Source of the DNA: an uncultured Fusicatenibacter sp.
GTDB lineage: Bacteria > Bacillota > Clostridia > Lachnospirales > Lachnospiraceae
NCBI GenBank assembly: GCA_902493585.1
Contig: CABUPZ010000015.1
Coordinates: 1 to 44,521 of the forward strand
Direction of reading: 5' to 3'
Length of the DNA: 44,521 bases
In this document: positions 17,488 to 25,920 of the stretch, in pieces
Layout of the letters: each line of letters starts with the position of its first letter
Numbering within the stretch: position 1 is the stretch's first letter
Position numbers and translations under genes: made by a program
Notes under the pieces: generated by a model
What the model saw: the letters and a program-made list of their open reading frames with translations, nothing else
What the model was told of the DNA's origin: nothing
Database searches by the model: none

Positions 17488-17934
17488 ATGAAAGATCAAC
17501 AAAAGAAAACTTCTTCCATGCCCTGGCATACCATACCGGGAGCCCTGGCATTTCTGTATCTGACAACCTTTGCAATTCTTTTGTTCCTCGGTCTCGTGAT
17601 CGTGTTCGCGACAGGATTTTCCGCCTGGAAACTGGCGGTCCTGCTGATGCTCCTTGGCGTTTATCTGATTGCTTTTGTATTCGCCGTTCTGCTTTCCAGA
17701 AACATGCCGAAAAAACACAGGATCAAAAAATACCGGAAACTTCTGAAAGGACAAGTTTCCGTAAAGATCTCATCGCTCGCAGAACAGACCGGTCTGGATC
17801 CCGGAGAAGTTCTTCAGGATCTGCAGCTGTTCATCGACCAGGGCATTTATCCGGAAGGAACCTTCTCGGAAGACGGAGAAATTTTTTACCCGGAACATTA
17901 CGACACGAAACCGCAGGGAAAGGATACATTATGA
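17488..17934 (+). CDS. Small membrane protein with XpaC-like C-terminal module
   Basis: 148 aa. Two membrane segments lie at about residues 16-40 and 46-66 (ALAFLYLTTFAILLFLGLVI and LAVLLMLLGVYLIAFVFAVL), followed by a basic stretch (KKHRIKKYRK) and a small winged-helix-like domain (SVKISSLAEQTGLDPGEV, LQLFIDQGIYPEG). The same arrangement, membrane hairpin then KxxR...SLAEQTGL-like helix-turn-helix, occurs inside the next gene product, so the two look homologous. Its stop overlaps the xpaC start (ATGA). The ATG at 17488 was preferred to an upstream one at 17446 because GAGGA lies 9 bases before it. Role unknown; probably a partner of the XpaC/TelA pair. Confidence 0.8.
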   Translation: MKDQQKKTSSMPWHTIPGALAFLYLTTFAILLFLGLVIVFATGFSAWKLAVLLMLLGVYLIAFVFAVLLSRNMPKKHRIKKYRKLLKGQVSVKISSLAEQTGLDPGEVLQDLQLFIDQGIYPEGTFSEDGEIFYPEHYDTKPQGKDTL

Positions 17935-19274
17935 GTTTTGAAGACGACTTAAAGAAACTGGGGGACGACGTCTCCAATCTGGTAGACAACGCCATCAACT
18001 CCCAGAATTTTCAGCAATTAAATCAGAAAATTACCGACTCCATCAACCAACTGGTCTATCCCAGAAGAAATGGATCTCATCCGGATGCTCCGCCGGACGA
18101 AGGACCTTACCAGCAGCAGGAGCGGCGCTACCGGAAACCAGGTTCCCCGAACCGCGGACCGTACAGCAGCACAAAAGAGAAGGCTTACAACCGTACAGAG
18201 GCGCGTTCTTACACCGGAACGGCACCGGATTCCTACAGCCGCCGGACAGGGTCTTCCGGAAACCGCGGCGATTACCAGCCCCGGCGTTATCAATGGCAGC
18301 CGCCGTCCCGGATGCTTCGCAGGCATCTTTTCATGTCCACCACCGATGTGGCATTCCTCGGCGGTTTTCAGACAACCATAGGAGCGATTCTGGCAGTCGT
18401 CTTTGGATTGCCGTTTCTTTCCATCCTGATTGCCCTTATCAGCGGTGGTTTTCACTCCTCCATTGCAGGCGCAGTCATCTCCCTACTCTTCTGCCTGCTC
18501 CCGGCAGCTGCAGGAGGCTATCTGATCTACCGGGGCAAAACCAACCGGCGGCTGTGCAAACACTTCCGCCTGAGCCAGAATTTCATCGGGCCGCGGGATT
18601 ATATCACCATCGAGGAATTGTCGGAACGGCTGGATCTTTCCCGTGAGGACACACTGGACGAAGTGCACGCGATGCTGGAAAAACGCATGTTCCGCCAGGG
18701 CCATCTGGACCGTCAGGAAACCTGCCTGATGATCACGGATCAAATGTACCAGAAATATCTGGATCTCGAGAAAGAGCAGGCAGCCAGACAGCGGGAAGAG
18801 ATCGAACGGGAACAGGAGCTGACGGAAAAAGGACTTTCCCAGGAATATCTGAAGATGGTAAAAGAATGCGAGACCTACCTGTCCAACATCCATCAATGTG
18901 CCTGCGATCTGTCCGGCGCGGCGATCGCCTCCAAGATCCAGCGGCTGGAACTGGTGGTTTCCCGAATTCTGGAAGCCGTAAAAAAACAGCCGAAAAAGGC
19001 ACAGGATCTCCAGAAGTTCATGAATTACTACATGCCGACCACCTGGAAACTGCTGGACTCCTACCGCAATTTTGAAAAGGAACCGATCCAGAGTGAAAAT
19101 ATCCTGAAGACCAAAAAAGAAATCGAGGAAACCCTTGATACGATCAACAATGCATTTGAAACGCTGCTCAACGACCTGTTCCAGAGTACCGCCTGGGATA
19201 TCGCTTCCGATATCTCCGTGCTGGAAACCATGCTGGCGCAGGAAGGCCTGACAGGAAATAAAATGAAGTTCTGA
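17931..19274 (+). CDS. XpaC-like membrane protein (5-bromo-4-chloroindolyl phosphate hydrolysis family)
   Basis: 447 aa. The N-terminal 120 residues are Arg/Tyr/Ser/Pro-rich and probably disordered. Two hydrophobic segments follow (about residues 143-165 and 171-200: GAILAVVFGLPFLSILIALI, AGAVISLLFCLLPAAAGGYL), then a winged-helix-like part (ITIEELSERLDLSREDTLDE), then a long helical C-terminal region (EQAARQREEIEREQELTEKG onward; NYYMPTTWKLLDSY). This matches the XpaC family, known in Bacillus next to the TelA homologue YaaN. The family name comes from an indirect phenotype; no enzymatic activity should be assumed. The start overlaps the preceding stop, and telA follows after 86 bases. Confidence 0.82.
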   Translation: MSFEDDLKKLGDDVSNLVDNAINSQNFQQLNQKITDSINQLVYPRRNGSHPDAPPDEGPYQQQERRYRKPGSPNRGPYSSTKEKAYNRTEARSYTGTAPDSYSRRTGSSGNRGDYQPRRYQWQPPSRMLRRHLFMSTTDVAFLGGFQTTIGAILAVVFGLPFLSILIALISGGFHSSIAGAVISLLFCLLPAAAGGYLIYRGKTNRRLCKHFRLSQNFIGPRDYITIEELSERLDLSREDTLDEVHAMLEKRMFRQGHLDRQETCLMITDQMYQKYLDLEKEQAARQREEIEREQELTEKGLSQEYLKMVKECETYLSNIHQCACDLSGAAIASKIQRLELVVSRILEAVKKQPKKAQDLQKFMNYYMPTTWKLLDSYRNFEKEPIQSENILKTKKEIEETLDTINNAFETLLNDLFQSTAWDIASDISVLETMLAQEGLTGNKMKF

Positions 19275-19275
19275 C

Positions 19276-19305
19276 TGTTACGTTCTGAACGCAGCCATTC
19301 AGCGC
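19276..19305. repeat. Possible degenerate copy of the intergenic palindromic repeat
   Basis: In the 86-base gap between the XpaC-like and TelA-like genes, CTGTTACGTTCTGAACGC and a following CCATTCAGCG form a CTGAA/TTCAG palindrome. CTGTTACGTT is identical to part of the copy at 43068-43110. Similarity is partial, so membership is uncertain. Confidence 0.3.
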
Positions 19306-19360
19306 ATACGGGAAACTCAGAAAAATGAGAAGCCACGAGTTTACAAAAAGGAGAAGCATC

Positions 19361-20494
19361 ATGAGTGAAGAAGTAAAAGATTTTACCGCAGCCCCGACGC
19401 TCAGCTTCGGCGCTCCGGAACCGGAAGCCCCCGCCGTACAGGAGGAAAAAAAGCAGGAGATCATGGACGAATCCGTCCTCTCCCAGGAAGAACGCAGCAT
19501 TGTAGACAGCTTTGTCTCACAGATCGATCTGAATAACACCAACGGCATCCTTCAGTATGGCGCCGGCGCCCAGAAAAAGATGGCGGATTTTTCCGAAAAG
19601 ACACTGGAAAATGTACGCAGCAAGGATCTCGGCGAGGTGGGAGACCTGCTGGCCGGCGTTGTCACAGAGCTCCGTGCTTTTGACGCTGCGGAGGAAGAAA
19701 AAGGACCCTTCTCCTTCTTCAAACGCAGCAGCAACAAACTGGCCACGATGAAGGCAAAATACGAAAAAGCTGAGGTCAATGTCAATAAGATCTGCGACAC
19801 CCTGGAGGGACATCAGCGTCAACTGCTCAAGGACATCGCCGTGCTGGATCAGATGTACCAGCAGAATCTTGCCTATTTCAAGGAACTTACCATGTATATC
19901 ATGGCGGGCAAGAAAAAGCTGGAACTGGTAAGATCCACGGAACTTCAACAAAAGAAAAACAAAGCCCAGCGCTCCGGCCTTGCGGAAGACGCTCAGGCTG
20001 CCAAAGATCTGGAAGATCTCTGCATCCGTTTTGAGAAAAAACTGTACGATCTGGAACTGACCCGCATGGTTTCCATTCAGACCGCCCCACAGATCCGCAT
20101 GATCCAGAACAACGATTCCGTGATGGCGGAGAAGATCCAGTCCACCATCGTCAATACGATCCCGCTCTGGAAAAATCAGATGGTCATCGCCCTTGGCATC
20201 CATCATTCCACAGAAGCGGCAAAGGCACAGCGCCAGGTGACGGATATGACCAACGAGCTTCTGAAGAAAAATGCCGAGAGTCTCAAGATGGCTACCATCG
20301 AAACCGCAAAGGAATCCGAGCGCGGCATTGTCGATCTGGAAACGCTGAAGCAGACCAACATGACGCTGATCTCCACCCTGGACGAAGTGATGAAAATCCA
20401 GGAGGACGGACGTCAGAAACGAAGAGCCGCCGAAGCTGAACTGACGCAGCTGGAACAGGATATCAAAAATAAGATGCTGGAAATGGCACGATAG
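19361..20494 (+). CDS. TelA/KlaA-family toxic anion resistance protein
   Basis: 377 aa, soluble, mostly helical and coiled-coil. The family is annotated for tellurite or toxic anion resistance and, in Gram-positives, for tolerance to cell-envelope stress; the mechanism is unknown. Family-like segments include FSEKTLENVRSKDLGEVGDL, LDQMYQQNLAYFKEL, YIMAGKKKLE and the C-terminal TAPQIRMIQNND...LWKNQMVIALGI stretch, plus NTNGILQYGAGAQKKMADFS near the N terminus. AAGGAG lies 7 bases before the ATG. It ends the plus-strand operon and is followed at once by a strong terminator. The XpaC-TelA pairing supports both assignments. Confidence 0.9.
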   Translation: MSEEVKDFTAAPTLSFGAPEPEAPAVQEEKKQEIMDESVLSQEERSIVDSFVSQIDLNNTNGILQYGAGAQKKMADFSEKTLENVRSKDLGEVGDLLAGVVTELRAFDAAEEEKGPFSFFKRSSNKLATMKAKYEKAEVNVNKICDTLEGHQRQLLKDIAVLDQMYQQNLAYFKELTMYIMAGKKKLELVRSTELQQKKNKAQRSGLAEDAQAAKDLEDLCIRFEKKLYDLELTRMVSIQTAPQIRMIQNNDSVMAEKIQSTIVNTIPLWKNQMVIALGIHHSTEAAKAQRQVTDMTNELLKKNAESLKMATIETAKESERGIVDLETLKQTNMTLISTLDEVMKIQEDGRQKRRAAEAELTQLEQDIKNKMLEMAR

Positions 20495-20500
20495 AAATAG

Positions 20501-20541
20501 CGCCCCGGAATTCTTCCTCCAAAGACTTCCGGGGCGTTTTT
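20501..20541 (+). terminator. Intrinsic terminator after the TelA-like gene
   Basis: CGCCCCGGAA (20501-20510) pairs perfectly with TTCCGGGGCG (20527-20536), followed by T5. It lies between convergent telA and folA; on the minus strand the T run is poor, so it mainly serves the plus strand. Confidence 0.9.
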
Positions 20542-20556
20542 CAAAGCATATGGCGC

Positions 20557-21054
20557 TTATTTATTTTGCTTTCTCCTGTAAATGGTGAACGTAAATTCAA
20601 TGTCGAAGCAGGTCTGTTCGTCACTTTCTTCTGCCAGCTCCCAGTCCGGATCCTGATCCAGATCCGGAAAAAAGGTATCCGCCTGATAGGCCATATCGAT
20701 TCTTGTCACATAGGCGGTATCACAGTAGGGCAGCATCATTTCATAGACAGAGCCGCCTCCGATGACGTAAATATCTTCTTCTGGATATTTTTTGAGTTCT
20801 TCCAACAGCTCATCTTTGCCGTGGACAATCACCGCATCTTTTGCCTGGTAGTTTCTGTCGTGGGTCAGAACGATATTTGTGCGCTTTTTCAGCGGCAGCC
20901 CATTGGGAAAACTTTCCAGGGTCTTTCTTCCCATCACAACGACTTTTCCTGTCGTCGTCTCACGGAAAAATCTCATGTCAGAGGGGATCGAAACCAGCAG
21001 TTTGTTCTGATAACCAATTCCCCAGTTTCTGTCAGCGCTTAAAATTGCTTTCAT
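20557..21054 (-). CDS. folA: Dihydrofolate reductase
   Basis: 165 aa, normal length. It reduces dihydrofolate to tetrahydrofolate with NADPH, regenerating the cofactor consumed by ThyA. The N-terminal ILSADRNWGIGYQNKL, the acidic folate-binding position in SIPSDMRFF, VVMGRKTLESF (NADPH site), and DIYVIGGGSVYEMML are characteristic. It is the last gene of the nrdJ-larC2-larE-thyA-folA group; the 67-base gap to thyA contains a CCGTCC/GGACGG hairpin (about 21097-21114). Confidence 0.96.
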   Translation of the reverse strand: MKAILSADRNWGIGYQNKLLVSIPSDMRFFRETTTGKVVVMGRKTLESFPNGLPLKKRTNIVLTHDRNYQAKDAVIVHGKDELLEELKKYPEEDIYVIGGGSVYEMMLPYCDTAYVTRIDMAYQADTFFPDLDQDPDWELAEESDEQTCFDIEFTFTIYRRKQNK

Positions 21055-21121
21055 TTGTTTACTCCTGTCTTGATCTATTGTCCTTGGATTTTCCGTCCTA
21101 TCTTCGGACGGCGCCGGCTGC

Positions 21122-21970
21122 TCAGACGGCCACCGGGATATTTTTCACCTGTGGACCGTGCTGGTACTGCTCAATGATCAGGTCGTCCGTCGTAAACTGA
21201 TAGAAATCCCGTATTTCCGGATTCAAACGTACGGTCGGTGCCGGATAAGACGGCCGAGCGATCAGTTCCCGGATCACAGGAATGTGCCTGTCATAGATAT
21301 GCGCATCCGCGATCACATGGAGCAGTTCCCCGGCCTCCATATCCGATACCTGTGCAAGCATCATCAGCAGGATCGCATACTGACAGACATTCCAGTTGTT
21401 CGCCGCCAGCACATCGCTGGAACGTTGATTAAGAACGGCATTCAGTGTCAGCCGTTCGCTGCCCGGCTTTCTGGTCACGTTGAAAGTCATGGAGTATGCA
21501 CAGGGATACAGCGCCATCTCGTGCAGATCCTGATGCACATATAAGTTTGTCATGATTCTTCTGCTGTAAGGATTGTGTTTCAGATCGTACAGTACCCGAT
21601 CCACCTGATCCATCCGGCCTTCCGGATACTGGTGCTTCACGCCCAGCTGATATCCATAGGCTTTTCCAATAGAACCGTTCTCATCCGCCCAGGCATTCCA
21701 GATACCTGAATTCAGATCATGAATGTTATTGGATTTTTTCTGCCAGATCCAAAGGAGCTCATCCATACAGGTTTTCAGCGCCGTTCGGCGCAATGTCAGA
21801 GCCGGAAATTCCCGTGAAAGATCATACCGGTTCACCACTCCGAATTTTTTTATGGTATAGGCCGGTGTTCCATCTTCCCAGTGCGGGCGTACTTTCTGAC
21901 CTTCCGTGGATGTTCCGTTTTCCAGAATGTCCTGGCACATATTGATAAATATCTGATCTGCATAACTCAT
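21122..21970 (-). CDS. thyA: Thymidylate synthase ThyA, divergent form
   Basis: 282 aa. It methylates dUMP to dTMP with methylenetetrahydrofolate, producing the dihydrofolate that FolA reduces. Recognisable are PYSRRIM (phosphate-binding arginines), the catalytic Cys in LYPCAYSM, QRSSDV, the Asn in NNWNVCQYA, the DAHIYDRH segment and a PVAV C terminus. Two familiar stretches differ from the common enteric form: PCH is PCA, and GLPFN is ANNWN. I believe some Bacillus-type ThyA proteins share these changes, so the enzyme is probably active. The ATG at 21970 overlaps the larE stop; an upstream extension to 22087 lies inside larE and is not used. Confidence 0.93.
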   Translation of the reverse strand: MSYADQIFINMCQDILENGTSTEGQKVRPHWEDGTPAYTIKKFGVVNRYDLSREFPALTLRRTALKTCMDELLWIWQKKSNNIHDLNSGIWNAWADENGSIGKAYGYQLGVKHQYPEGRMDQVDRVLYDLKHNPYSRRIMTNLYVHQDLHEMALYPCAYSMTFNVTRKPGSERLTLNAVLNQRSSDVLAANNWNVCQYAILLMMLAQVSDMEAGELLHVIADAHIYDRHIPVIRELIARPSYPAPTVRLNPEIRDFYQFTTDDLIIEQYQHGPQVKNIPVAV

Positions 21971-22803
21971 TCTTCTGTTTCCTTTCCGATCTTTCGGTCC
22001 ATACTGCCGGAGCGGAAGCCTTCCAGATCCAGCGTGACATAGGGAAATCCCAGTGCCTGCAGCTTTTGTACTGCTTCCTTCCGCCATTTCAGCAGTTCCT
22101 GCATTGCTTTTTCGTCCGTCTCAATCCGCGCGATCTCCCCATGTACCCGCAACCGTATGTTTGTCTGCGCGCCAAGACGGCTCCTCAACCACTCCTCGCC
22201 TTCCGCAATTCTGTCAAGCAGTTCGTAGGACAGCAAGCTTCCGTAGGGCAGACGAGTCGCCATGCATGGGGTAGACGGACGGCTGGCTGATGAGATGCCA
22301 TAGGCAGCCGCCAGTTCCCGCACTTCCTGCTTTGTGATGCCGCAGCGGGCAAGGGGGCTCTCGACTCCGTATTCTTCCAGTGCTCTGCGCCCCGGACGGT
22401 AAACATGAAGATCATCTTCATTGGTCCCGTCCATCAGGCAGGAAAGCCCTCTCTCATCCGCAAACGCTTTCAGCCGGCCGAAAAGATTTTTTTTGCACAG
22501 ATAGCAGCGGTTTTCCGGATTCTGGCGGATCTCCTCCATCTCCAGCTCATCCACCTGAAGCACCACATGCTCCGCTCCCATTTCTCTTGCAGTCTGTACC
22601 GCCGCCTGCATATCGCAGGACGGGTGCAGCCTGGTCTGAAAAGTCACCGCAATCACTCTGGTACCCTTCTGCCGGGCGCAGTCACCGGCGATCTTCAGGA
22701 GCAGACTGGAGTCCACACCGCCGGAAAATGCCAGTGCCACATCGTTTTCGGCACATTGGTTCATATATGCAAGAAGCTGCTGTCTCTTCTGTCCCAGTTC
22801 CAT
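21967..22803 (-). CDS. larE: LarE-type ATP-dependent sulfur transferase
   Basis: 278 aa. LarE activates the pyridinium biscarboxylate intermediate and inserts sulfur during synthesis of the nickel-pincer nucleotide cofactor of lactate-racemase-type enzymes. The PP-loop ATPase motif SGGVDSS (residues 27-33) and RPSTPCMATRLPYG with the sulfur-donor Cys (about C180) are present. NRCYLCKK adds two cysteines (C100, C103); three such cysteines are typical of LarE proteins that hold a [4Fe-4S] cluster rather than sacrificing a Cys. GTG at 22809 is possible, but ATG at 22803 has AAGGAG 8 bases upstream. It is coupled to larC2 and thyA. larA and larB are not in the window. Confidence 0.9.
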   Translation of the reverse strand: MELGQKRQQLLAYMNQCAENDVALAFSGGVDSSLLLKIAGDCARQKGTRVIAVTFQTRLHPSCDMQAAVQTAREMGAEHVVLQVDELEMEEIRQNPENRCYLCKKNLFGRLKAFADERGLSCLMDGTNEDDLHVYRPGRRALEEYGVESPLARCGITKQEVRELAAAYGISSASRPSTPCMATRLPYGSLLSYELLDRIAEGEEWLRSRLGAQTNIRLRVHGEIARIETDEKAMQELLKWRKEAVQKLQALGFPYVTLDLEGFRSGSMDRKIGKETEE

Positions 22804-22805
22804 CC

Positions 22806-23351
22806 TCACTTCTCCTTCCTGTTGTCCACATGCGGTTCTGTCCGCTGTTCCAGACGGTTGTCCGGATTTTCATTCAGATCCGCCGTGATCTCCTGGCGTA
22901 CCTGCTCGTAGCCTAATCCTGTAGTTTCACAGACTCTGCGGATCTCCTCATGCTCCGGATAAATCCGCAGCTTTCCCTCCAGTTCACAGACCTTTGCCTG
23001 CACTGAACCATAACGGGTCGGACGCTGTTCCAGACGACGCTGCAGAGTATCCCGCCATACCGGCTGGTACCGGATCCCGATCGTGGTAGTGTTCTCGAAA
23101 ATAATCCGCTCCAAACACTCTTTCTGTTCCAGACGGCAGAGCACACAGAGCATCACTGCCGGACGGTTTTTCTTCATATAGATCGGCTGATACCAGACAT
23201 CCGCCGCACCCGCTTCCAGCAGTTTTTCCATCGTATATCCCAATGCTTCTCCGGTACAGTCATCCAGATTTGTCTCAAGTTTCCACATTTCCGGCGCTCC
23301 GGGCCACTGGTTTTCCACAGCGTGTACACTGTTTTCACACATTTTCTCCAT
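22806..23351 (-). CDS. larC2: LarC2: C-terminal part of nickel-insertion protein LarC
   Basis: 181 aa, only the C-terminal domain of LarC, which inserts nickel into the pincer nucleotide. Typical segments are LETNLDDCTGEALGYTMEKL, GAADVWYQPIYMKKNRPAV, VLCRLEQKECLE and TTTIGIRY. In Lactiplantibacillus, larC is split into larC1 and larC2 that are joined by programmed frameshifting. Here no larC1 lies upstream: nrdJ ends 87 bases away, and none of the other coding regions looks like LarC1. The ATG at 23351 has GGAGG 5 bases upstream; ATG 23363 is an alternative. The stop abuts larE. Confidence 0.87.
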   Translation of the reverse strand: MEKMCENSVHAVENQWPGAPEMWKLETNLDDCTGEALGYTMEKLLEAGAADVWYQPIYMKKNRPAVMLCVLCRLEQKECLERIIFENTTTIGIRYQPVWRDTLQRRLEQRPTRYGSVQAKVCELEGKLRIYPEHEEIRRVCETTGLGYEQVRQEITADLNENPDNRLEQRTEPHVDNRKEK

Positions 23352-23438
23352 TTCCGCCTCCATATATCCTCTCTGCGGTCCCTTTTATGCTGCCGGATCC
23401 TTTCTTCTTACACGTCTTGCTGCCTGCTGTATCAGCCA

Positions 23439-25706
23439 TCAAAAACATTTGCTCCATCCGCAGCTCTTGCAGACATTGCAGCCGCCCTCAAAGACCAGCG
23501 GCTCACCGCATTCCGGGCAGATCATCTTGTCCCTCGGGCTCGCCTGAACCGCCTTTGGCTTCGGGATCTTCTTTGCCGGCTCTTTGGCGCTCTTCTGCGC
23601 AATCTCCTGCTGCACCTCATTGTACATATCCAGCAGGGCATTTCCAACGGCCATCGGGCAGCAGCTTCCCTTGCTGGTATCTTTGTGCGTCGCACGTCTC
23701 ACAGAGTAGGACGGGCAGGAACCGGTGGAATTCAGCTGATCGATGATCGTATAAATGTCAATGCCTCCCCGGGCGCTGATGGAGATCATGCGGGACAGCC
23801 CGATCATAAAGTTGTTGAATCCGCCGGTGGACCCTTTGCTCAGGTAAGTTTCCAGCAAAGCACCGGTATGAGGATCAAAAAGGGCGATACAGTGCAGGCT
23901 TCCGCAGCCGGTGATCAGCTTTCTCTTTTTGCCGAGAACATCGTCCGTCACCAGAACGATCTCACCTCTCTTCAGTCCGTCTCCTGCCACCGGACCTGTT
24001 TTTTTGGCTTCTTCTGTGCTGAGCACTCCCAGTCTCCGGCATCCGTCCCGGAAGATCGTGATCCCCTTCAGTCCTTTTTCATAGGCATACAGATACAGAT
24101 TCTCCGTCTCTTCCACCGTAAAGCGGTTCGGAACATTGACTGTGGAACTGATGGAGGCATCGATATGACGCTGCCATACCGACTGCATATCGATCCTCTG
24201 ATGGTATTCCAGAGTCATCGCCGTCACAAAATATTCCGGCAGATTGGAATCGTCCGCAATCTTGAAATCCTTCATATAATTTTCCACGATTTTTGTATAC
24301 ACCTTGTAATATACATCGGTGCCGTGGAGCGATTCCGTTTTTCTCTCATAATAATTCGCATATACCGGCTCAATACCTCCGGAAATCCCCAGCATCGTGG
24401 ACAGGGTTCCCGTCGGAGCGATCGTCAGGAGCTGTGAATTGCGCAGTCCGTATTTCTTCACCAGCTCTACGGTTCCCTCGGATGTATTCGCCTGGAAATA
24501 TGGTGTGCTGAGAATATTTTCCTGTTTATATTTCGGGAAAGGACCTTTTTCCTTCGCCAGCATCGCAGAAGCGGCAATCGCTGTGTCCGCCATCAGAAAT
24601 CCGATCTGATCACACAGTTCCAGCGCCTCCGGTTCCCCGTAAGTGATGCCCATCTTGATCAGCATGTCCGCGAGACCCATGATTCCAAGCCCGATCTGCC
24701 GCCAGTCATTGACGCTTTCCCTCTGTTCCGGAAGCGGATGCATCGGCAGTCCCTCTTCCAGCACTTCATTCAGGGCACGGACCGAGACTTTCACTGCATG
24801 TTTCAGACCGTCAAAATCAAAGGATGCATGATCCGTAAACGCATCCCGCACAAACTCGGACAGGTTCAGACTTCCCAGCAGACAGCTTCCTCCTGCCGGC
24901 AGAGGCTCTTCCGCGCACGGATTGACCCCGGCAAACTGGAACTCCTTCGTATTGCTCAGAAGGTTCCACTCACAGACACGGTCCCAGAACAATGCCCCCG
25001 GCTCTCCGTAATCCCAGTTGACTTCGGCGATATGACGGAACAGCTCCCTTGCATGGATCTCTTTTTCGATGATTTCCCCGGTAGCCTCCCGGGTATAATG
25101 CAGACGGTACATCTGATTGTTTTTTACGGCTTCCATAAATTCCCGATTGATGCGGACGGAAATATTGGCTTTTGTCACCTTGTTCAGATCTGTCTTCAAA
25201 TCCACAAAAGCTTCCACATCCGGATGGGAACAGTCGATGGAGATCATAAGCGCGCCCCGGCGTCCGTTCTGTCCGATCAGCTCCGTTACCAGAGAATACA
25301 GATCCATAAAAGATACGGCGCCGCTGGTCTCCTTTGCCGCATTATTGATCTTCGCTCCCCGCGGCGCAAGGCCTGAAATATCCACCCCGCAGCCGCCGCC
25401 ATAGCTGTAGGTACGCGCCAGTTTCTTCGCACATTCAAAAATACTCTCAATATTATCCTCCGGAGGCGTCACCACATAACAGTTGGACAGACTGACTTTC
25501 CGCCCCTGGGTCTCCAGTCCCCGGTTGGAAAGGATCCTGCCTCCGAACAAAAATTTCTTCTCACGGATCAGCTGAGCAATCTCCCTGTTTCCCCCGCTGA
25601 TCCTCTCCAGCCATTGTTCAAAATCTTCCCCTTCGTGGCAGTATTTATTTTTCCAGATATCCATCCCCAACTGGTTATCCTGCCCCAACCATTCTTCAAT
25701 CTTCAT
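23439..25706 (-). CDS. nrdJ: Adenosylcobalamin-dependent (class II) ribonucleotide reductase
   Basis: 755 aa. It reduces ribonucleotides to deoxyribonucleotides using a thiyl radical made from adenosylcobalamin. The active-site Cys in SLSNCYVV, YGGGCGVDISG, the NPCAEEPLPAGGSC loop (N, radical Cys and E of the 10-stranded barrel), PTGTLSTMLGISGGIEP, and a C-terminal zinc-ribbon-like CPECGEP...CNVCKSCGWSKCF with redox cysteines are visible. There is no N-terminal ATP cone, so allosteric activity control is probably absent. AAGAAGG lies 7 bases before the ATG. It leads an operon with larC2, larE, thyA and folA. I saw no cobalamin riboswitch in the short leader. Confidence 0.96.
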   Translation of the reverse strand: MKIEEWLGQDNQLGMDIWKNKYCHEGEDFEQWLERISGGNREIAQLIREKKFLFGGRILSNRGLETQGRKVSLSNCYVVTPPEDNIESIFECAKKLARTYSYGGGCGVDISGLAPRGAKINNAAKETSGAVSFMDLYSLVTELIGQNGRRGALMISIDCSHPDVEAFVDLKTDLNKVTKANISVRINREFMEAVKNNQMYRLHYTREATGEIIEKEIHARELFRHIAEVNWDYGEPGALFWDRVCEWNLLSNTKEFQFAGVNPCAEEPLPAGGSCLLGSLNLSEFVRDAFTDHASFDFDGLKHAVKVSVRALNEVLEEGLPMHPLPEQRESVNDWRQIGLGIMGLADMLIKMGITYGEPEALELCDQIGFLMADTAIAASAMLAKEKGPFPKYKQENILSTPYFQANTSEGTVELVKKYGLRNSQLLTIAPTGTLSTMLGISGGIEPVYANYYERKTESLHGTDVYYKVYTKIVENYMKDFKIADDSNLPEYFVTAMTLEYHQRIDMQSVWQRHIDASISSTVNVPNRFTVEETENLYLYAYEKGLKGITIFRDGCRRLGVLSTEEAKKTGPVAGDGLKRGEIVLVTDDVLGKKRKLITGCGSLHCIALFDPHTGALLETYLSKGSTGGFNNFMIGLSRMISISARGGIDIYTIIDQLNSTGSCPSYSVRRATHKDTSKGSCCPMAVGNALLDMYNEVQQEIAQKSAKEPAKKIPKPKAVQASPRDKMICPECGEPLVFEGGCNVCKSCGWSKCF

Positions 25707-25751
25707 GTTTTTTCCTTCTTTCTGCTACAGTTTGTTTCTATCGCAAAACGT

Positions 25752-25780
25752 ATTGCCGGTTACGCAGTGAACCGTAATAA
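25752..25780. repeat. Possible palindromic repeat copy in the nrdJ leader
   Basis: GCCGGTTACGCAGTGAACCG contains CGGTT/AACCG arms and resembles, in reverse complement, the copy at 37808-37832. It lies between the promoter and start codon of nrdJ and could fold in the transcript. Weak match. Confidence 0.3.
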
Positions 25781-25784
25781 CTTA

Positions 25785-25813
25785 ATGTTACCACACGAGC
25801 CGCCTGAAAGCAA
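25785..25813 (-). promoter_or_regulatory. Candidate promoter of the nrdJ operon
   Basis: Minus-strand TTGCTT (25808-25813), 17-base spacer, TAACAT (25785-25790), about 80 bases upstream of the nrdJ ATG. Confidence 0.6.
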
Positions 25814-25839
25814 CGTGCCTTTTGGGGTTTAAGCGGACG

Positions 25840-25887
25840 AAAAAAAAATACTGCTGCACCGCTGATTTTCATCAGCTGGTGCAGCAG
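25840..25887 (-). terminator. Strong terminator of the L,D-transpeptidase gene
   Basis: On the minus strand CTGCTGCACC (25878-25887) pairs with GGTGCAGCAG (25851-25860), with an inner GCTGAT/ATCAGC stem and a GAAA loop, followed by a T9 run (25840-25848). Confidence 0.95.
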
Positions 25888-25920
25888 CTCCGCTTGAATA
25901 CATATAAATACTTAAATTTC

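Noticed and set aside
21967..23438. Programmed frameshift joining larC1 and larC2
   Set aside because: No LarC1-like coding sequence lies upstream in any frame; nrdJ ends 87 bases before larC2.
25707..25850. Cobalamin riboswitch upstream of B12-dependent nrdJ
   Set aside because: The leader after the promoter is only about 70-80 bases, too short for the roughly 200-base aptamer, and the B12-box signature is not visible.
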